Source: an uncultured SAR86 cluster bacterium (lineage in GTDB: Bacteria; Pseudomonadota; Gammaproteobacteria; Magnimaribacterales; AG-339-G14). From it: a DNA stretch of 64,000 bases. A program made the translations under genes and the position numbers. Location: positions 62,001-126,000 of the forward strand of contig CACMTR010000002.1 in NCBI GenBank assembly GCA_902616715.1, in the 5' to 3' direction. The notes under the pieces were generated by a model. The model was given only the letters and a program-made list of their open reading frames with translations, had not been told where the DNA came from and did not search any database. This document shows positions 33,477 through 42,219 of this stretch, one piece after another (position 1 is the first letter of the stretch; each line of letters begins with the position of its first letter).

Positions 33477-34550
33477 ATGAGTGAACAAATGAATGTAGAT
33501 CACGAAAAGGTTATGGCGCTTTTTGGAAACGTCTTTAATGATGTTGCAGGCGCAGTTGCCATAATGATGTCTTATATTGGTGATCAGACTGGGGTATACC
33601 AAGCAATGGATAAGCTTGGCCCCGCAAAAGCTTCGGCTATTGCCAAAGAAGCTAAAGTAGATGAGCGCTATCTTCAAGAATGGCTAGCTTCAAATGCTGC
33701 GAGAGGTTACGTAACTTTTGATCCAGAAACCGAAGAATTCAGTTTAACTCCTGAGCAGGCATGTGTTTTTGCCCGTGAAAGCGAACCTACTTGTATTCAA
33801 GGTTTAATCCAAGGAGTTGTAGGACAATTCGCTAAAGAAGACGTCGCACTTGATGTATTTAAAACGGGTCGGGGTCGTCCATGGGGTGAACATCATGATT
33901 GTTGCTTTTGTGGAACTGAGAGATTTTTCAGACCAGCATATGCTGGACATTTATTAGACGAATGGATTCCTGCGTTAGAAGGTGTTGAAGAAAAATTAAA
34001 AATGGGAGCAAAAATTGCTGATATTGGTTGCGGCCTTGGAACCTCTTCTATATTGATGGCAGAACAATATCCTAATTCAACAATTCATGCGTTTGATTTT
34101 CATGGCCCATCGATAGAAGAAGCAAAAAAAAGAGCTGAAGAAAAAGGATTATCAAACTTGGAGTTTTTTGTTTCCGATGCTGCGGCCATACCAAAAAATG
34201 ATTACGACTTGGCATGTATTTTTGATGCTTGGCATGACATGGGTGATCCAGTAGGAATTGCTTCCAGCATCAAGAACACCCTAGCAAAGGACGGAACATT
34301 TATGGTGGTCGAACCTATGGCACTAGATGGGTTAGCGAATAATATTGCTAATAATCCAGCTTCAGGAATGATGTATGGATTTGGAACATTAGTCTGTGTG
34401 CCAGCTTCGAAAGCACAACCTGTAGGTTTAGGTTTAGGACCTCAAGCGGGACCAAATAAACTTATGGAACTTCTTGGCGAAGCAGGTTTTGGAAGGGTAG
34501 GTTTAGCTGCAAGTACGACCAATAACTTAGTTTTACAAGCTCGCGCTTGA
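33477..34550 (+). CDS. SAM-dependent methyltransferase with winged-helix N-domain
   Basis: 357 aa. The N-terminal about 90 residues (GVYQAMDKLGPAKASAIAKEAKVDERYLQEWLASNAARGYV) form the dimerising winged-helix typical of O-methyltransferase-like proteins. The Rossmann core has SAM motif I KIADIGCGLGTSSILMAE at about 180 and YDLACIFDAWHDMGDP as motif IV. A cysteine-rich insert (HHDCCFCGTERF) is unusual. It has a strong AGGAGAG ribosome binding site and stands alone, so it is probably well expressed; substrate unknown. Confidence 0.85.
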   Translation: MSEQMNVDHEKVMALFGNVFNDVAGAVAIMMSYIGDQTGVYQAMDKLGPAKASAIAKEAKVDERYLQEWLASNAARGYVTFDPETEEFSLTPEQACVFARESEPTCIQGLIQGVVGQFAKEDVALDVFKTGRGRPWGEHHDCCFCGTERFFRPAYAGHLLDEWIPALEGVEEKLKMGAKIADIGCGLGTSSILMAEQYPNSTIHAFDFHGPSIEEAKKRAEEKGLSNLEFFVSDAAAIPKNDYDLACIFDAWHDMGDPVGIASSIKNTLAKDGTFMVVEPMALDGLANNIANNPASGMMYGFGTLVCVPASKAQPVGLGLGPQAGPNKLMELLGEAGFGRVGLAASTTNNLVLQARA

Positions 34551-34648
34551 AATTAAAAATAGTTTTGCATAACTAAATATCCTTTGTATCTAAGCCATCC
34601 GAAAAGTTTTTATTTCAGATGGTTTTAGATATACTCGTTTCACAATTT

Positions 34649-35260
34649 ATGACGTACTTTAAATATTTTTCGATTTTATTTTTCTTTAGTTTGGGAATTT
34701 TTTCCAATAATATCGATATGAGAGACGAAGCCATTGAAGCGAGAATAACGCCATTAGGCAATGCTTGCATGCAAGGCGATGATTGTGGAATTTCGACCTC
34801 AGGTCCTGGATATAAAGTTTCTCTAATTAAGACATCTTCCCCTTCAGAGCCCGCCGCTAGTGGATCTGAAAATGAGCACATTGTTAAAATGTTAAATGCC
34901 GGAGCCGATGGAGTCATGGTCTTTGAACCAGCGGCACTTAAAATCAAAAAAGGCGATACTGTCGTCTTTAAATCAGTTGATCCTGGTCATAATACAGTCT
35001 CAGCGCCAAACCTGATTCCTTCTGGTGCGACACCTTGGGAAAGTATTCAAGGTCAAGACTTTTCTATTACCTTTGATACCGAAGGTGTGTACGTTTACCA
35101 ATGCACTCCGCATTTAGTAATGGCAATGATCGGCTTAATTCAAGTGGGCGAGGCGACGAATCTTTCGGAAATCAAGTCTAACTTAGGCCCTTTTCAAGGT
35201 TTAATAGCCTTAAATCAAGATAGATTAGATAAATACTTTTCGCAATTAGAGAGTTTATAA
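34649..35260 (+). CDS. Pseudoazurin-like cupredoxin with N-terminal cytochrome-c5-like segment
   Basis: I choose the ATG at 34649 because it gives a normal signal peptide (MTYFKYFSILFFFSLGIFS); the track start adds ten residues. The mature N-terminus EAIEARITPLGNACMQGDDC resembles the leader of small c5-type cytochromes but no CxxCH follows. Residues about 75-170 are a cupredoxin with all type-I copper ligands: His in DPGHNT and Cys, His, Met in YQCTPHLVMAM. A blue-copper electron carrier in the periplasm is likely. 203 aa, longer than classic pseudoazurin, with an extra C-terminal helix. Confidence 0.8.
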   Translation: MTYFKYFSILFFFSLGIFSNNIDMRDEAIEARITPLGNACMQGDDCGISTSGPGYKVSLIKTSSPSEPAASGSENEHIVKMLNAGADGVMVFEPAALKIKKGDTVVFKSVDPGHNTVSAPNLIPSGATPWESIQGQDFSITFDTEGVYVYQCTPHLVMAMIGLIQVGEATNLSEIKSNLGPFQGLIALNQDRLDKYFSQLESL

Positions 35261-35953
35261 TTCTATAAATTCAGATTCTAATTCCTTCCAACTTTTAAGT
35301 TCAGGTACCTTCAACCGATCCTTGTGTTCCCAATCTTTCTTTAACGCATTCATCCACATGGCTTGAAAGCCAGCGCTTAACGCACCTTCAACATCATTTA
35401 CAGGATGATCACCGATATGACAAATTTCTTCTGGAGCTACTCCAGCTAATTTAGCGGCTTCGTCAAAAATTTTCTTACCTGGCTTACTTTCATTCACCAT
35501 CTCCGCATTTACATAAAAATCAAATAAGTGATCTATCTTTAAGGTTTTGATGTCAGCATTACCGTTTGTAATAACACCTAAGATATATTTATTTTTTAAA
35601 GCCTCTAAAGTTTCAAGAACATCATCAAAGTAAACAACCTTATGTCTTTCATCTAGAAAGATTTTGAAAGATTCTTTTGATAAAGATTTAGCTTCTTCAG
35701 AGGCAACTCTATTTTCAACTAGCAATTCGTAGATAACTTTTTGCCTCAATTCGGAAAGACGGTTTGCAAGTCCAGGTTCTTGGCTTACTAACTCTTTCCA
35801 TTTTTTTCTTTCTTCCGAAGAAAATAAAATTCCCTGCATCTGTGGATGTTTTTCAATCAAATAATCATTTGAGCTCTTATGAGCATGCATGATCACGTCA
35901 AAAAGTGGCCATAGAGTATCATCCAAATCAAAGGTTATAGCTTTTACTTTCAT
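35255..35953 (-). CDS. HAD-family hydrolase (YigB-like)
   Basis: 232 aa with HAD motif I FDLDDTLWPLFD, motif II GVITNGNAD, and motif III/IV KPGKKIFDEAAKLAG...HIGDHPVNDVEGA. It lies after xerC as yigB does in E. coli, where YigB dephosphorylates FMN; the same role is likely here. It is convergent with the cupredoxin gene and overlaps it by 6 nt. Confidence 0.85.
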   Translation of the reverse strand: MKVKAITFDLDDTLWPLFDVIMHAHKSSNDYLIEKHPQMQGILFSSEERKKWKELVSQEPGLANRLSELRQKVIYELLVENRVASEEAKSLSKESFKIFLDERHKVVYFDDVLETLEALKNKYILGVITNGNADIKTLKIDHLFDFYVNAEMVNESKPGKKIFDEAAKLAGVAPEEICHIGDHPVNDVEGALSAGFQAMWMNALKKDWEHKDRLKVPELKSWKELESEFIEL

Positions 35954-35957
35954 TTTT

Positions 35958-36842
35958 TTAATCTCCTTTAGCGTGAGGATGGCTATTATCGTATACCTTG
36001 GCCAAGTGTTGAAAATCTAATTTAGTGTAAATTTGAGTTGTCGATAAATTAGCGTGTCCAAGCAACTCTTGAACGGCGCGTAAATCTCCACTCGATTCCA
36101 ATATGTGTGACGCAAAAGAGTGTCTCAACATATGAGGATTCACAAATGGCAAACCCATTTTAGAGCTCATCTTCTTCAGAATATTTTGTACTGATCTTGC
36201 GCTAATTCTGCTTCCTGACTTATTTATAAAAACAGCCTGTTCAGAGTTTTCTAATTTTTTTTCTCTATGGTCATACCAATCCTTTAAAGCTTTGATAGCA
36301 AGCGCACCTATAGGAACTTCTCTTTCTTTTTTTCCTTTTCCTAAAACTCTGCAGATTCTATTTTCTAAAGAAATGTCTGAGGTATTTAATTGGCACAATT
36401 CAGACAGTCTTAGGCCTGATGAGTATAAGAGTTCTGCAATGGCTTTGTCTCTGAAATCACCCCAGGAACTGGGTTTAAAATCTAAAAGTCTATTAACCAT
36501 GTCAGTGTCCATTGCCTTAGGTAGAAGCGAATTAAGTTTGGGAGCATTTATTCCAGAAGTTGGATTGTTGCTAGCATAACCTTCATTATTTAAAAATTTA
36601 TAAAAACTTCTTAGCGATGAAAGTAGCCTAGCAAGGCTTCTTGGACTCACATCAGCTCTCCTGATGCCGCTGATAAAATCCCTAATGTCATGTTGACTAA
36701 GGTTGGACCAATTTTCAAAATCTTTTTGTTGTTTAAATTTTTCAAATTTTTTTAAATCTGCAGAATAATTTTTAACGGTATGCTCGGAATAGTTTCTTAC
36801 TTGCTCTAAATAATTTAAGAAAAGTTTGATCTCTTTATTCAT
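35958..36842 (-). CDS. xerC: Tyrosine recombinase XerC
   Basis: 294 aa. It resolves chromosome dimers at dif with XerD. An N-terminal SAM-like core-binding domain (FLNYLEQVRNYSEHTVKNYSADL) precedes the catalytic domain, with Arg in LYSSGLRLSELC, His-x-x-Arg in NPHMLRHSFASHIL, the later His in LLGHANLSTTQIY and the Tyr nucleophile in the same stretch. Position after dapF/DUF484 marks it as XerC rather than XerD or an integrase. It overlaps DUF484 by 8 nt. Confidence 0.95.
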   Translation of the reverse strand: MNKEIKLFLNYLEQVRNYSEHTVKNYSADLKKFEKFKQQKDFENWSNLSQHDIRDFISGIRRADVSPRSLARLLSSLRSFYKFLNNEGYASNNPTSGINAPKLNSLLPKAMDTDMVNRLLDFKPSSWGDFRDKAIAELLYSSGLRLSELCQLNTSDISLENRICRVLGKGKKEREVPIGALAIKALKDWYDHREKKLENSEQAVFINKSGSRISARSVQNILKKMSSKMGLPFVNPHMLRHSFASHILESSGDLRAVQELLGHANLSTTQIYTKLDFQHLAKVYDNSHPHAKGD

Positions 36843-37521
36843 CAGTTGATGGCAGAATTTTGTCTATTTGATTACTAAAAACTGAGATTACGAATTCTAA
36901 AAAAAGCGTTTCACTATCTTTTGGAAACTTTCCTGTCTGGCTGCTGCCTAAGGCTAAAGTTCCTGCTAGTTTATTCGACTTTAATTTACAAATTGCACCT
37001 TCAACCACATTAGCTTTTGCTCCAAATATCAATGCTGAGTTCTCTTCAGTCAAGCCACCAAGAGCGATCTCATTTGCTTTGAAAAGTTCAGCAAAGACCG
37101 ATGTTGCAATCTCAGGTGTAATTATTTTTTCAGAGCCTAAATTGAAAGAATTTTCAGGTGCAAAAAAATAAATTTTACAAATTTCTGTTTTTAATTCTTC
37201 ATGGAAAAAAGACTCAATCATATTAGCTAAATCATTAAGGTTCGTTTGTGAAATAATTTTTAAAACCAGTTTTTGTATTTTTAAAAAAAGGTTTTGATTG
37301 TGCTCAGCATTTTCAAGAAACTCGCTCAATTTATTACTAACAACAAGATTTTTTTCTTTGATGATTTCTACTTGTTTCTCAATCAACGAGGTTGCATCAC
37401 CTGAGGCGTGTTTAATCTCTAAAATTTCTAATATGTCAGGGTGGTTAATAAAGAAATCTGGATTTGCTTCTAAATACTCTAGAACTTCTGAATCGGATAT
37501 TTTTTTTTTGAAGATACTCAC
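36835..37521 (-). CDS. DUF484 family protein (GAF-like)
   Basis: 228 aa. The N-terminal VLEYLEANPDFFINHPDIL signature and a following coiled coil (SLIEKQVEIIKEKNLVVSNKLSEFLENA) precede a GAF-like domain ending GTLALGSSQTGKFPKDSETLFLEFV. It is the conserved gene between dapF and xerC in gammaproteobacteria; the function is uncertain. It overlaps both neighbours by 4-8 nt. Confidence 0.92.
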   Translation of the reverse strand: MSIFKKKISDSEVLEYLEANPDFFINHPDILEILEIKHASGDATSLIEKQVEIIKEKNLVVSNKLSEFLENAEHNQNLFLKIQKLVLKIISQTNLNDLANMIESFFHEELKTEICKIYFFAPENSFNLGSEKIITPEIATSVFAELFKANEIALGGLTEENSALIFGAKANVVEGAICKLKSNKLAGTLALGSSQTGKFPKDSETLFLEFVISVFSNQIDKILPSTDE

Positions 37522-38333
37522 GGATTTATTTTAATACCTTTTTCTATGTATTTGGCTTCACCGATTAAGTTAAACCATTCTTCATCAAGGTTAACCTCAA
37601 CTTTTAGCTTTCCTTTTTTGAAGTTTACTAAAACGGATGATTGCAAAAGATTATTTTTTACGCCGCTTAGAACCGCCGCGCAGGCTCCACTTCCACAAGC
37701 CAAAGTCTCGCCAACTCCGCGTTCCACAACTCTTAAATTAATTTCTTTTTCGTTGAGAATCTTTACAAAGCCTACATTTACACCATTTTTATAGATATTA
37801 CTTTCTTGCAAAGTTAAACCCATTTCAGGTATTTGATCGGATAAGCTGTCTTGAAAAATTACGGCATGTGGATTGCCCACGGAAACGGGATAAAATTTTA
37901 TATCTGTGCCTTCAAAATTAAATTGTAATTCTTGACTGTCAGCAATAGCACAACTTGATTTAGTGAATTTAAAACTACTCATTTTTACAGCAAATTCATT
38001 TTCCTGCAGTCGTGTAATCTGGGCAAGATTGTCTTCAATTTGCAAAATAAAAGTATTTGAAAATACTAAACTTTCATCAAAAGCATATAGTGCTAATGCG
38101 CGGATACCGTTCACACAATTTTCAGCCAGGCTTCCATCTACATTGTAAATTTTAAGTTTTAGGTGAGCATGTTTCTGAGTCGGTGGTTCGAGAAATAATA
38201 ATTGATCAAAAGAGAATTCTTCTGCACAGGTTTTTAAAAGTTTTAATTCTTCCTCGGAGTCAATTTTTTGTGAGATTGCATCAATTAAAATAAACTCGTT
38301 TCCCAGAGCTTCCATGGCCTGAACAACTACCAC
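37518..38333 (-). CDS. dapF: Diaminopimelate epimerase
   Basis: Converts LL- to meso-diaminopimelate for lysine and peptidoglycan. Both catalytic cysteines are visible: LAENCVNGIRALALY (about residue 71) and GETLACGSGACAAVLSG (about 216). 271 aa. It starts 1 nt before the lysA stop region, forming a lysine-branch unit lptM-lysA-dapF. Confidence 0.96.
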   Translation of the reverse strand: MVVVQAMEALGNEFILIDAISQKIDSEEELKLLKTCAEEFSFDQLLFLEPPTQKHAHLKLKIYNVDGSLAENCVNGIRALALYAFDESLVFSNTFILQIEDNLAQITRLQENEFAVKMSSFKFTKSSCAIADSQELQFNFEGTDIKFYPVSVGNPHAVIFQDSLSDQIPEMGLTLQESNIYKNGVNVGFVKILNEKEINLRVVERGVGETLACGSGACAAVLSGVKNNLLQSSVLVNFKKGKLKVEVNLDEEWFNLIGEAKYIEKGIKINP

Positions 38334-39554
38334 TCAAACTTCCTCTAGTCTTATTAAGTCTTCAAATGATTCTGCTTTTCTAATTACTTTAAATTTATCC
38401 TTAGAAACTAGAATTTCAGCTGGTTTTGGTCTCGAATTATAATTTGAGCCCATGCTTGAGCCGTATGCTCCAGTTGAATAAATGATGAGTTGATCTCCTG
38501 TTTTAGCATTTAATGAGTGGCCAACTCCAAAACTATCAGCAGTTTCGCAAACTGGGCCAACTACCTCATATTCTTTCACTTCGACATCGTTGACTTGAAC
38601 AGTTTCAATTGCGTGTCTTGCGCCATAAAGGGCCGGTCGCATCAAATCATTCATGCCTACGTCGACCACTAGGAAATCTCTTTGACCATTTGTTTTTTCC
38701 GTAATGACGCTAGTTATTACTGCTCCTGATTGCGCAACGATTGAGCGCCCTGGCTCCATTAACAAATCGTATTCAGTGATCGATGATTTTAAGTCTTTGA
38801 CCAATTGAGCAGGATCATATTGTTGCTCTAATTGATAATCTATTGCTAAGCCTCCACCAACGTCTAGGTGATCTATCTTATGACCCAAGTCCTTTAATTG
38901 TGCTGCTAACGCTTTTAGTTTTTCTGCTAACTCAATAAATAAATTTGCATCGGTAATTTGGGAGCCAATATGTGCAGAAATTCCAACAAGATTAATTTCT
39001 TCAGCTGAGTAAGTTTTAGCTATCTCCAAGGCTTCCAATTCGGAGATACCAAATTTACAGTCTGATTTTCCTGTTTCAATATATGGGTGCGTGTTGGCAG
39101 CCATATCTGGATTAATTCTTAAGGAGATTCTTGGCTTGTTTGGTAAATCTTTCAATAACTCAATTTCATGATGAGACTCAATATTGATCGAATAAATTTC
39201 TTGCTCAGCAGCGTACGTTAAATCTGCCTTAGATTTCCCTACACCGGAAAATACAATCTTATTTGCTGTAGCTCCTGCCTTAAGAGCTCTTTTTAATTCT
39301 CCAACTGACACTACATCAAAACCCATACCCATTTGAGCAAGAATTTTTAATAGGTTGATATTGCTATTTGCTTTAACTGAGTAACAAATGAGGTCAGAAT
39401 CACTAGCATTTTTAAGATAAGAAGTTGCAGCTGCTTCTATACTAGCCTGAGAATAAATATAGAAAGGGGTCTGAACTTCTTTACAAATTTCCGTTAGCGC
39501 AAGATCTTCAATGCACAAGCTTTCTGAATTATTAGAAAAGAAATCAGGACGCAT
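38334..39554 (-). CDS. lysA: Diaminopimelate decarboxylase
   Basis: PLP enzyme for the last step of lysine synthesis. 406 aa with the alanine-racemase-type barrel; the PLP lysine is in ICYSVKANSNINLLK, followed by SAHIGSQI, HLDVGGGLAI and MEPGRSIVAQSG. The C-terminal PVCETADSFGVGH carries the active-site Cys. The ATG overlaps the lptM end by 11 nt. Confidence 0.96.
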   Translation of the reverse strand: MRPDFFSNNSESLCIEDLALTEICKEVQTPFYIYSQASIEAAATSYLKNASDSDLICYSVKANSNINLLKILAQMGMGFDVVSVGELKRALKAGATANKIVFSGVGKSKADLTYAAEQEIYSINIESHHEIELLKDLPNKPRISLRINPDMAANTHPYIETGKSDCKFGISELEALEIAKTYSAEEINLVGISAHIGSQITDANLFIELAEKLKALAAQLKDLGHKIDHLDVGGGLAIDYQLEQQYDPAQLVKDLKSSITEYDLLMEPGRSIVAQSGAVITSVITEKTNGQRDFLVVDVGMNDLMRPALYGARHAIETVQVNDVEVKEYEVVGPVCETADSFGVGHSLNAKTGDQLIIYSTGAYGSSMGSNYNSRPKPAEILVSKDKFKVIRKAESFEDLIRLEEV

Positions 39555-39657
39555 ATTCAGTTTCGTTATCGGTTGGCAAGGTCAAAGGTCCTTTGATACC
39601 ACATGCAGTAAAATTTATGGCTAATAAACACATTAAGACTAAAAAAACCTTTTTCAT
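39544..39657 (-). CDS. lptM: LptM (YifL) small lipoprotein
   Basis: Too short for the track. The 37-codon ORF encodes a signal peptide with lipobox FTAC and the diagnostic CGIKGPLTLP after the lipidated Cys, then an acidic tail. LptM assists LptD maturation at the outer membrane in E. coli. Its location immediately upstream of lysA-dapF matches the known order. A TATAAT lies just upstream of the ATG on this strand. Confidence 0.85.
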   Translation of the reverse strand: MKKVFLVLMCLLAINFTACGIKGPLTLPTDNETEYAS

Positions 39658-39734
39658 TTCCTCATTATACTGCACTAATGTTAAAGAATTTTAGACAGAA
39701 AAAACTGAGATCGGTTTTCGAGTAAATAAAAAAA

Positions 39735-40829
39735 TTAATAATACACTTCTGATGCGTATTTTTTTTCGAAAGGAATTATCGCTTCAAAATCTCCAGTTTT
39801 AACTTTCTTCACCCATTCTGGATCGGAAAGTAAGGCTCTACCGATGGCAACCATGTCAAACTCATCGCTTTCCATTCTTTCGATTAAGTCATCTATTGAT
39901 TGCGATTCCACGGCGTCATCACCAGCATACATTCCAATGAAATCTGATTTCAAACCAACACTGCCCACAGTAATAGTCGGTAGACCCGATAATTTTTTTG
40001 TCCAGCCGGCTAGGTTGAGATTTGAGCCTTCGAATTCTGGCTCCCAATATCTTCTGTTACTCGCGTGAAACATATCGATGCCAGCATCTACTAAAGGCAT
40101 TAAAAAGGTCTTTAGGTCGTCTTCGGTGTAAGCCAGCTTGGCCTCAAAGTCTTGTTGCTTCCACTGAGAAAATCTTATGGCTATGGGGAAATCTGCGCCA
40201 ACTTTAGCTCTAGCTCGTTTCACAATTTCACAAGCAAATGCAGTACGTTTATCAATCGAACCTCCAAAGCCATCTGCTCTCTGATTAGTACCTTCCCAAA
40301 AGAAGTTATCAATCAAATAACCATGCGCTCCATGCAATTCCACTCCGTCAAAACCAAGATCTTTAATTTTTAAAATATCGCCGACAAAACATTCGATCAA
40401 CATCTCTACGTCTTCAGCAGTCATTTCATGCGCTGCTTTCTTATCTGCATTGACTAACCCCGATGGAGTATATCCAGGCACTTCTGGGTCTGGTGCCATG
40501 CCTGGTTTACGAAATGCGCCGACGTGCCAAAGCTGAGGAAAGATTTTCGAGCCCTCGCTGTGAACGGCGTCAACCACCTGCTTCCAACCTTCATCTGCTT
40601 TGTCTCTAAAACCTGGGACATCTGGATAACCGCTGGAAGAAGGATGACTTACTTCAACTCCTTCTGTAATTATTAGACCAACTTCACCCGCTGCTCGACG
40701 TTGATAATAATCTCTTACATTTTCTCCTGGAACACCGTCTGGTGATCGGCTTCGTGTCATTGGTGCCATCGCAAAACGATTCGGGATAGTGAGTTTGTTG
40801 ACTGTGATGGGTTTGAAGAATACGTCCAT
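39735..40829 (-). CDS. Old-yellow-enzyme family NADH:flavin oxidoreductase
   Basis: 364-aa FMN barrel. Visible are the N-terminal NRFAMAPMTRSRSPDG, LWHVGAFRKPG, the substrate-binding VELHGAHGYLIDNFFWEGTNQRAD and the phosphate-site GRALLSDPEWVKK. It reduces activated alkenes in general; the physiological substrate is unknown. It starts 4 nt after argH's stop, so the two may be cotranscribed without an obvious shared function. Confidence 0.9.
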   Translation of the reverse strand: MDVFFKPITVNKLTIPNRFAMAPMTRSRSPDGVPGENVRDYYQRRAAGEVGLIITEGVEVSHPSSSGYPDVPGFRDKADEGWKQVVDAVHSEGSKIFPQLWHVGAFRKPGMAPDPEVPGYTPSGLVNADKKAAHEMTAEDVEMLIECFVGDILKIKDLGFDGVELHGAHGYLIDNFFWEGTNQRADGFGGSIDKRTAFACEIVKRARAKVGADFPIAIRFSQWKQQDFEAKLAYTEDDLKTFLMPLVDAGIDMFHASNRRYWEPEFEGSNLNLAGWTKKLSGLPTITVGSVGLKSDFIGMYAGDDAVESQSIDDLIERMESDEFDMVAIGRALLSDPEWVKKVKTGDFEAIIPFEKKYASEVYY

Positions 40830-40833
40830 AATT

Positions 40834-42219
40834 TTATATTTTTAAATCCATTTTAGCTTTAATGATTTGTTTTTTCACCTGTGAAGGAGCTGTGCCACCT
40901 ACACTCGTCTTAGCTGAAATTGATGTCATTGGATCTAAGTATTTATAGACATCTTTTTCAATTTTTTTAGATAGTTTTTTTAATTCCGTTAATGATAACT
41001 CTGCTAATAAGGCATCTTTTTTTTCAGCCAACTGTACTGCTTTTCCTGTTATCGCATGGGCTTCTCTAAACGGTAAACCTTTAAGTACTAAATACTCAGC
41101 AAAATCAGTTGCACAAATATGACCATCAAAAACATCATTCAACATTTCGTCGATGTTAAATTTTGCTCCAGCCACCATGGCAGAAGTTATATCGATCGCA
41201 CTTAAAACATAATCAATCGAAGCAAAGAGCGGGGCCTTATCTTCTTGATTGTCTCGGTTATAGGCCAGCGGTTGATTTTTTAATAAGCTCAAAAGTGAAA
41301 CTAAGTTGCCAATAGTCTTGGCAGCTCCGCCGCGGACAAGTTCCGCCATGTCCGGATTTCTTTTCTGCGGCATGATTGAAGATCCGGTACAAAGTTCCTC
41401 TGGCAATTCCAAATAATTAAATTGTGATGAGGACCAAATAATAAATTCCTCTGAAATTCTGGACAAATGAATTGATGCGAGGCTGATGTTAAACATCATT
41501 TCCGCAATGAAATCCCTGTCACTCACTGCGTCGATTGAGTTTTGAGTCACCTCTTTGAAACCAAGATTTTTGGCCATTTTTTTTCGATTGAGTTTGAATC
41601 GATTGCCCGCAAGCGCTCCAGAACCCAAAGGCAAAACGCTTAGGTTGTTATCTGAGTTTTCAAAACGATTGAGATCTCTTTTGAACATTTCATAGTAAGC
41701 CATTAAATGGTGACCTAAAGAAATCGGCTGAGCTATCTGTAGATGAGTGAAACCAGGCATTAAAGTTTCAGTTTCAGGCTCAGCTTTTTGGACCAACGAT
41801 TTAAGTAGCTCCTTAAGAGAGATTTTAATCTCCTCAGATTTTTTTAACATGTACAGTTTTAAATCAGTGACAACTTGATCGTTTCTAGACCTTCCGGTGT
41901 GTAGTTTTTTTGCTACCTCTCCAATATTTTTTTCTAGAGCAGCTTCGATGTTCATGTGTACATCTTCTAAAGCCTTGTTCCAGTTAAATTTTTTTGAGTC
42001 AATTTGCTTTTGAATCTGGTTGAGTCCAATTTTTATTTTTTTAAATTCAGATGGCTTTAAAACTTTTGCTTTTGCTAGAGCTTCAGCATAAGCAATTGAA
42101 CCTGCAATATCCTCGCGGTAAAAAGTCTTATCGATTTCAATTGAATGCGAAAATTCTAAAGCATTTTTAGCTGTTTCTTGTTTGAATCGGCCGCCCCAAC
42201 TACGATTTTTCTTTACCAT
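40834..42219 (-). CDS. argH: Argininosuccinate lyase
   Basis: Last step of arginine synthesis, releasing fumarate. The superfamily signature GSSIMPQKRNPDMAEL (about residues 280-295) holds the catalytic Ser loop, and TGRSRNDQVVTDL and GFTHLQIAQPISLGHH are intact. 461 aa. It shares a base with ahcY's stop region, so it is coupled to the SAM-cycle genes upstream. Confidence 0.97.
   Translation of the reverse strand: MVKKNRSWGGRFKQETAKNALEFSHSIEIDKTFYREDIAGSIAYAEALAKAKVLKPSEFKKIKIGLNQIQKQIDSKKFNWNKALEDVHMNIEAALEKNIGEVAKKLHTGRSRNDQVVTDLKLYMLKKSEEIKISLKELLKSLVQKAEPETETLMPGFTHLQIAQPISLGHHLMAYYEMFKRDLNRFENSDNNLSVLPLGSGALAGNRFKLNRKKMAKNLGFKEVTQNSIDAVSDRDFIAEMMFNISLASIHLSRISEEFIIWSSSQFNYLELPEELCTGSSIMPQKRNPDMAELVRGGAAKTIGNLVSLLSLLKNQPLAYNRDNQEDKAPLFASIDYVLSAIDITSAMVAGAKFNIDEMLNDVFDGHICATDFAEYLVLKGLPFREAHAITGKAVQLAEKKDALLAELSLTELKKLSKKIEKDVYKYLDPMTSISAKTSVGGTAPSQVKKQIIKAKMDLKI

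Noticed and set aside
39691-39720. Terminator after the OYE gene on minus
   Set aside because: Only a 5-bp AT-rich stem (AAAAC/GTTTT) with a short T-run; too weak to call.
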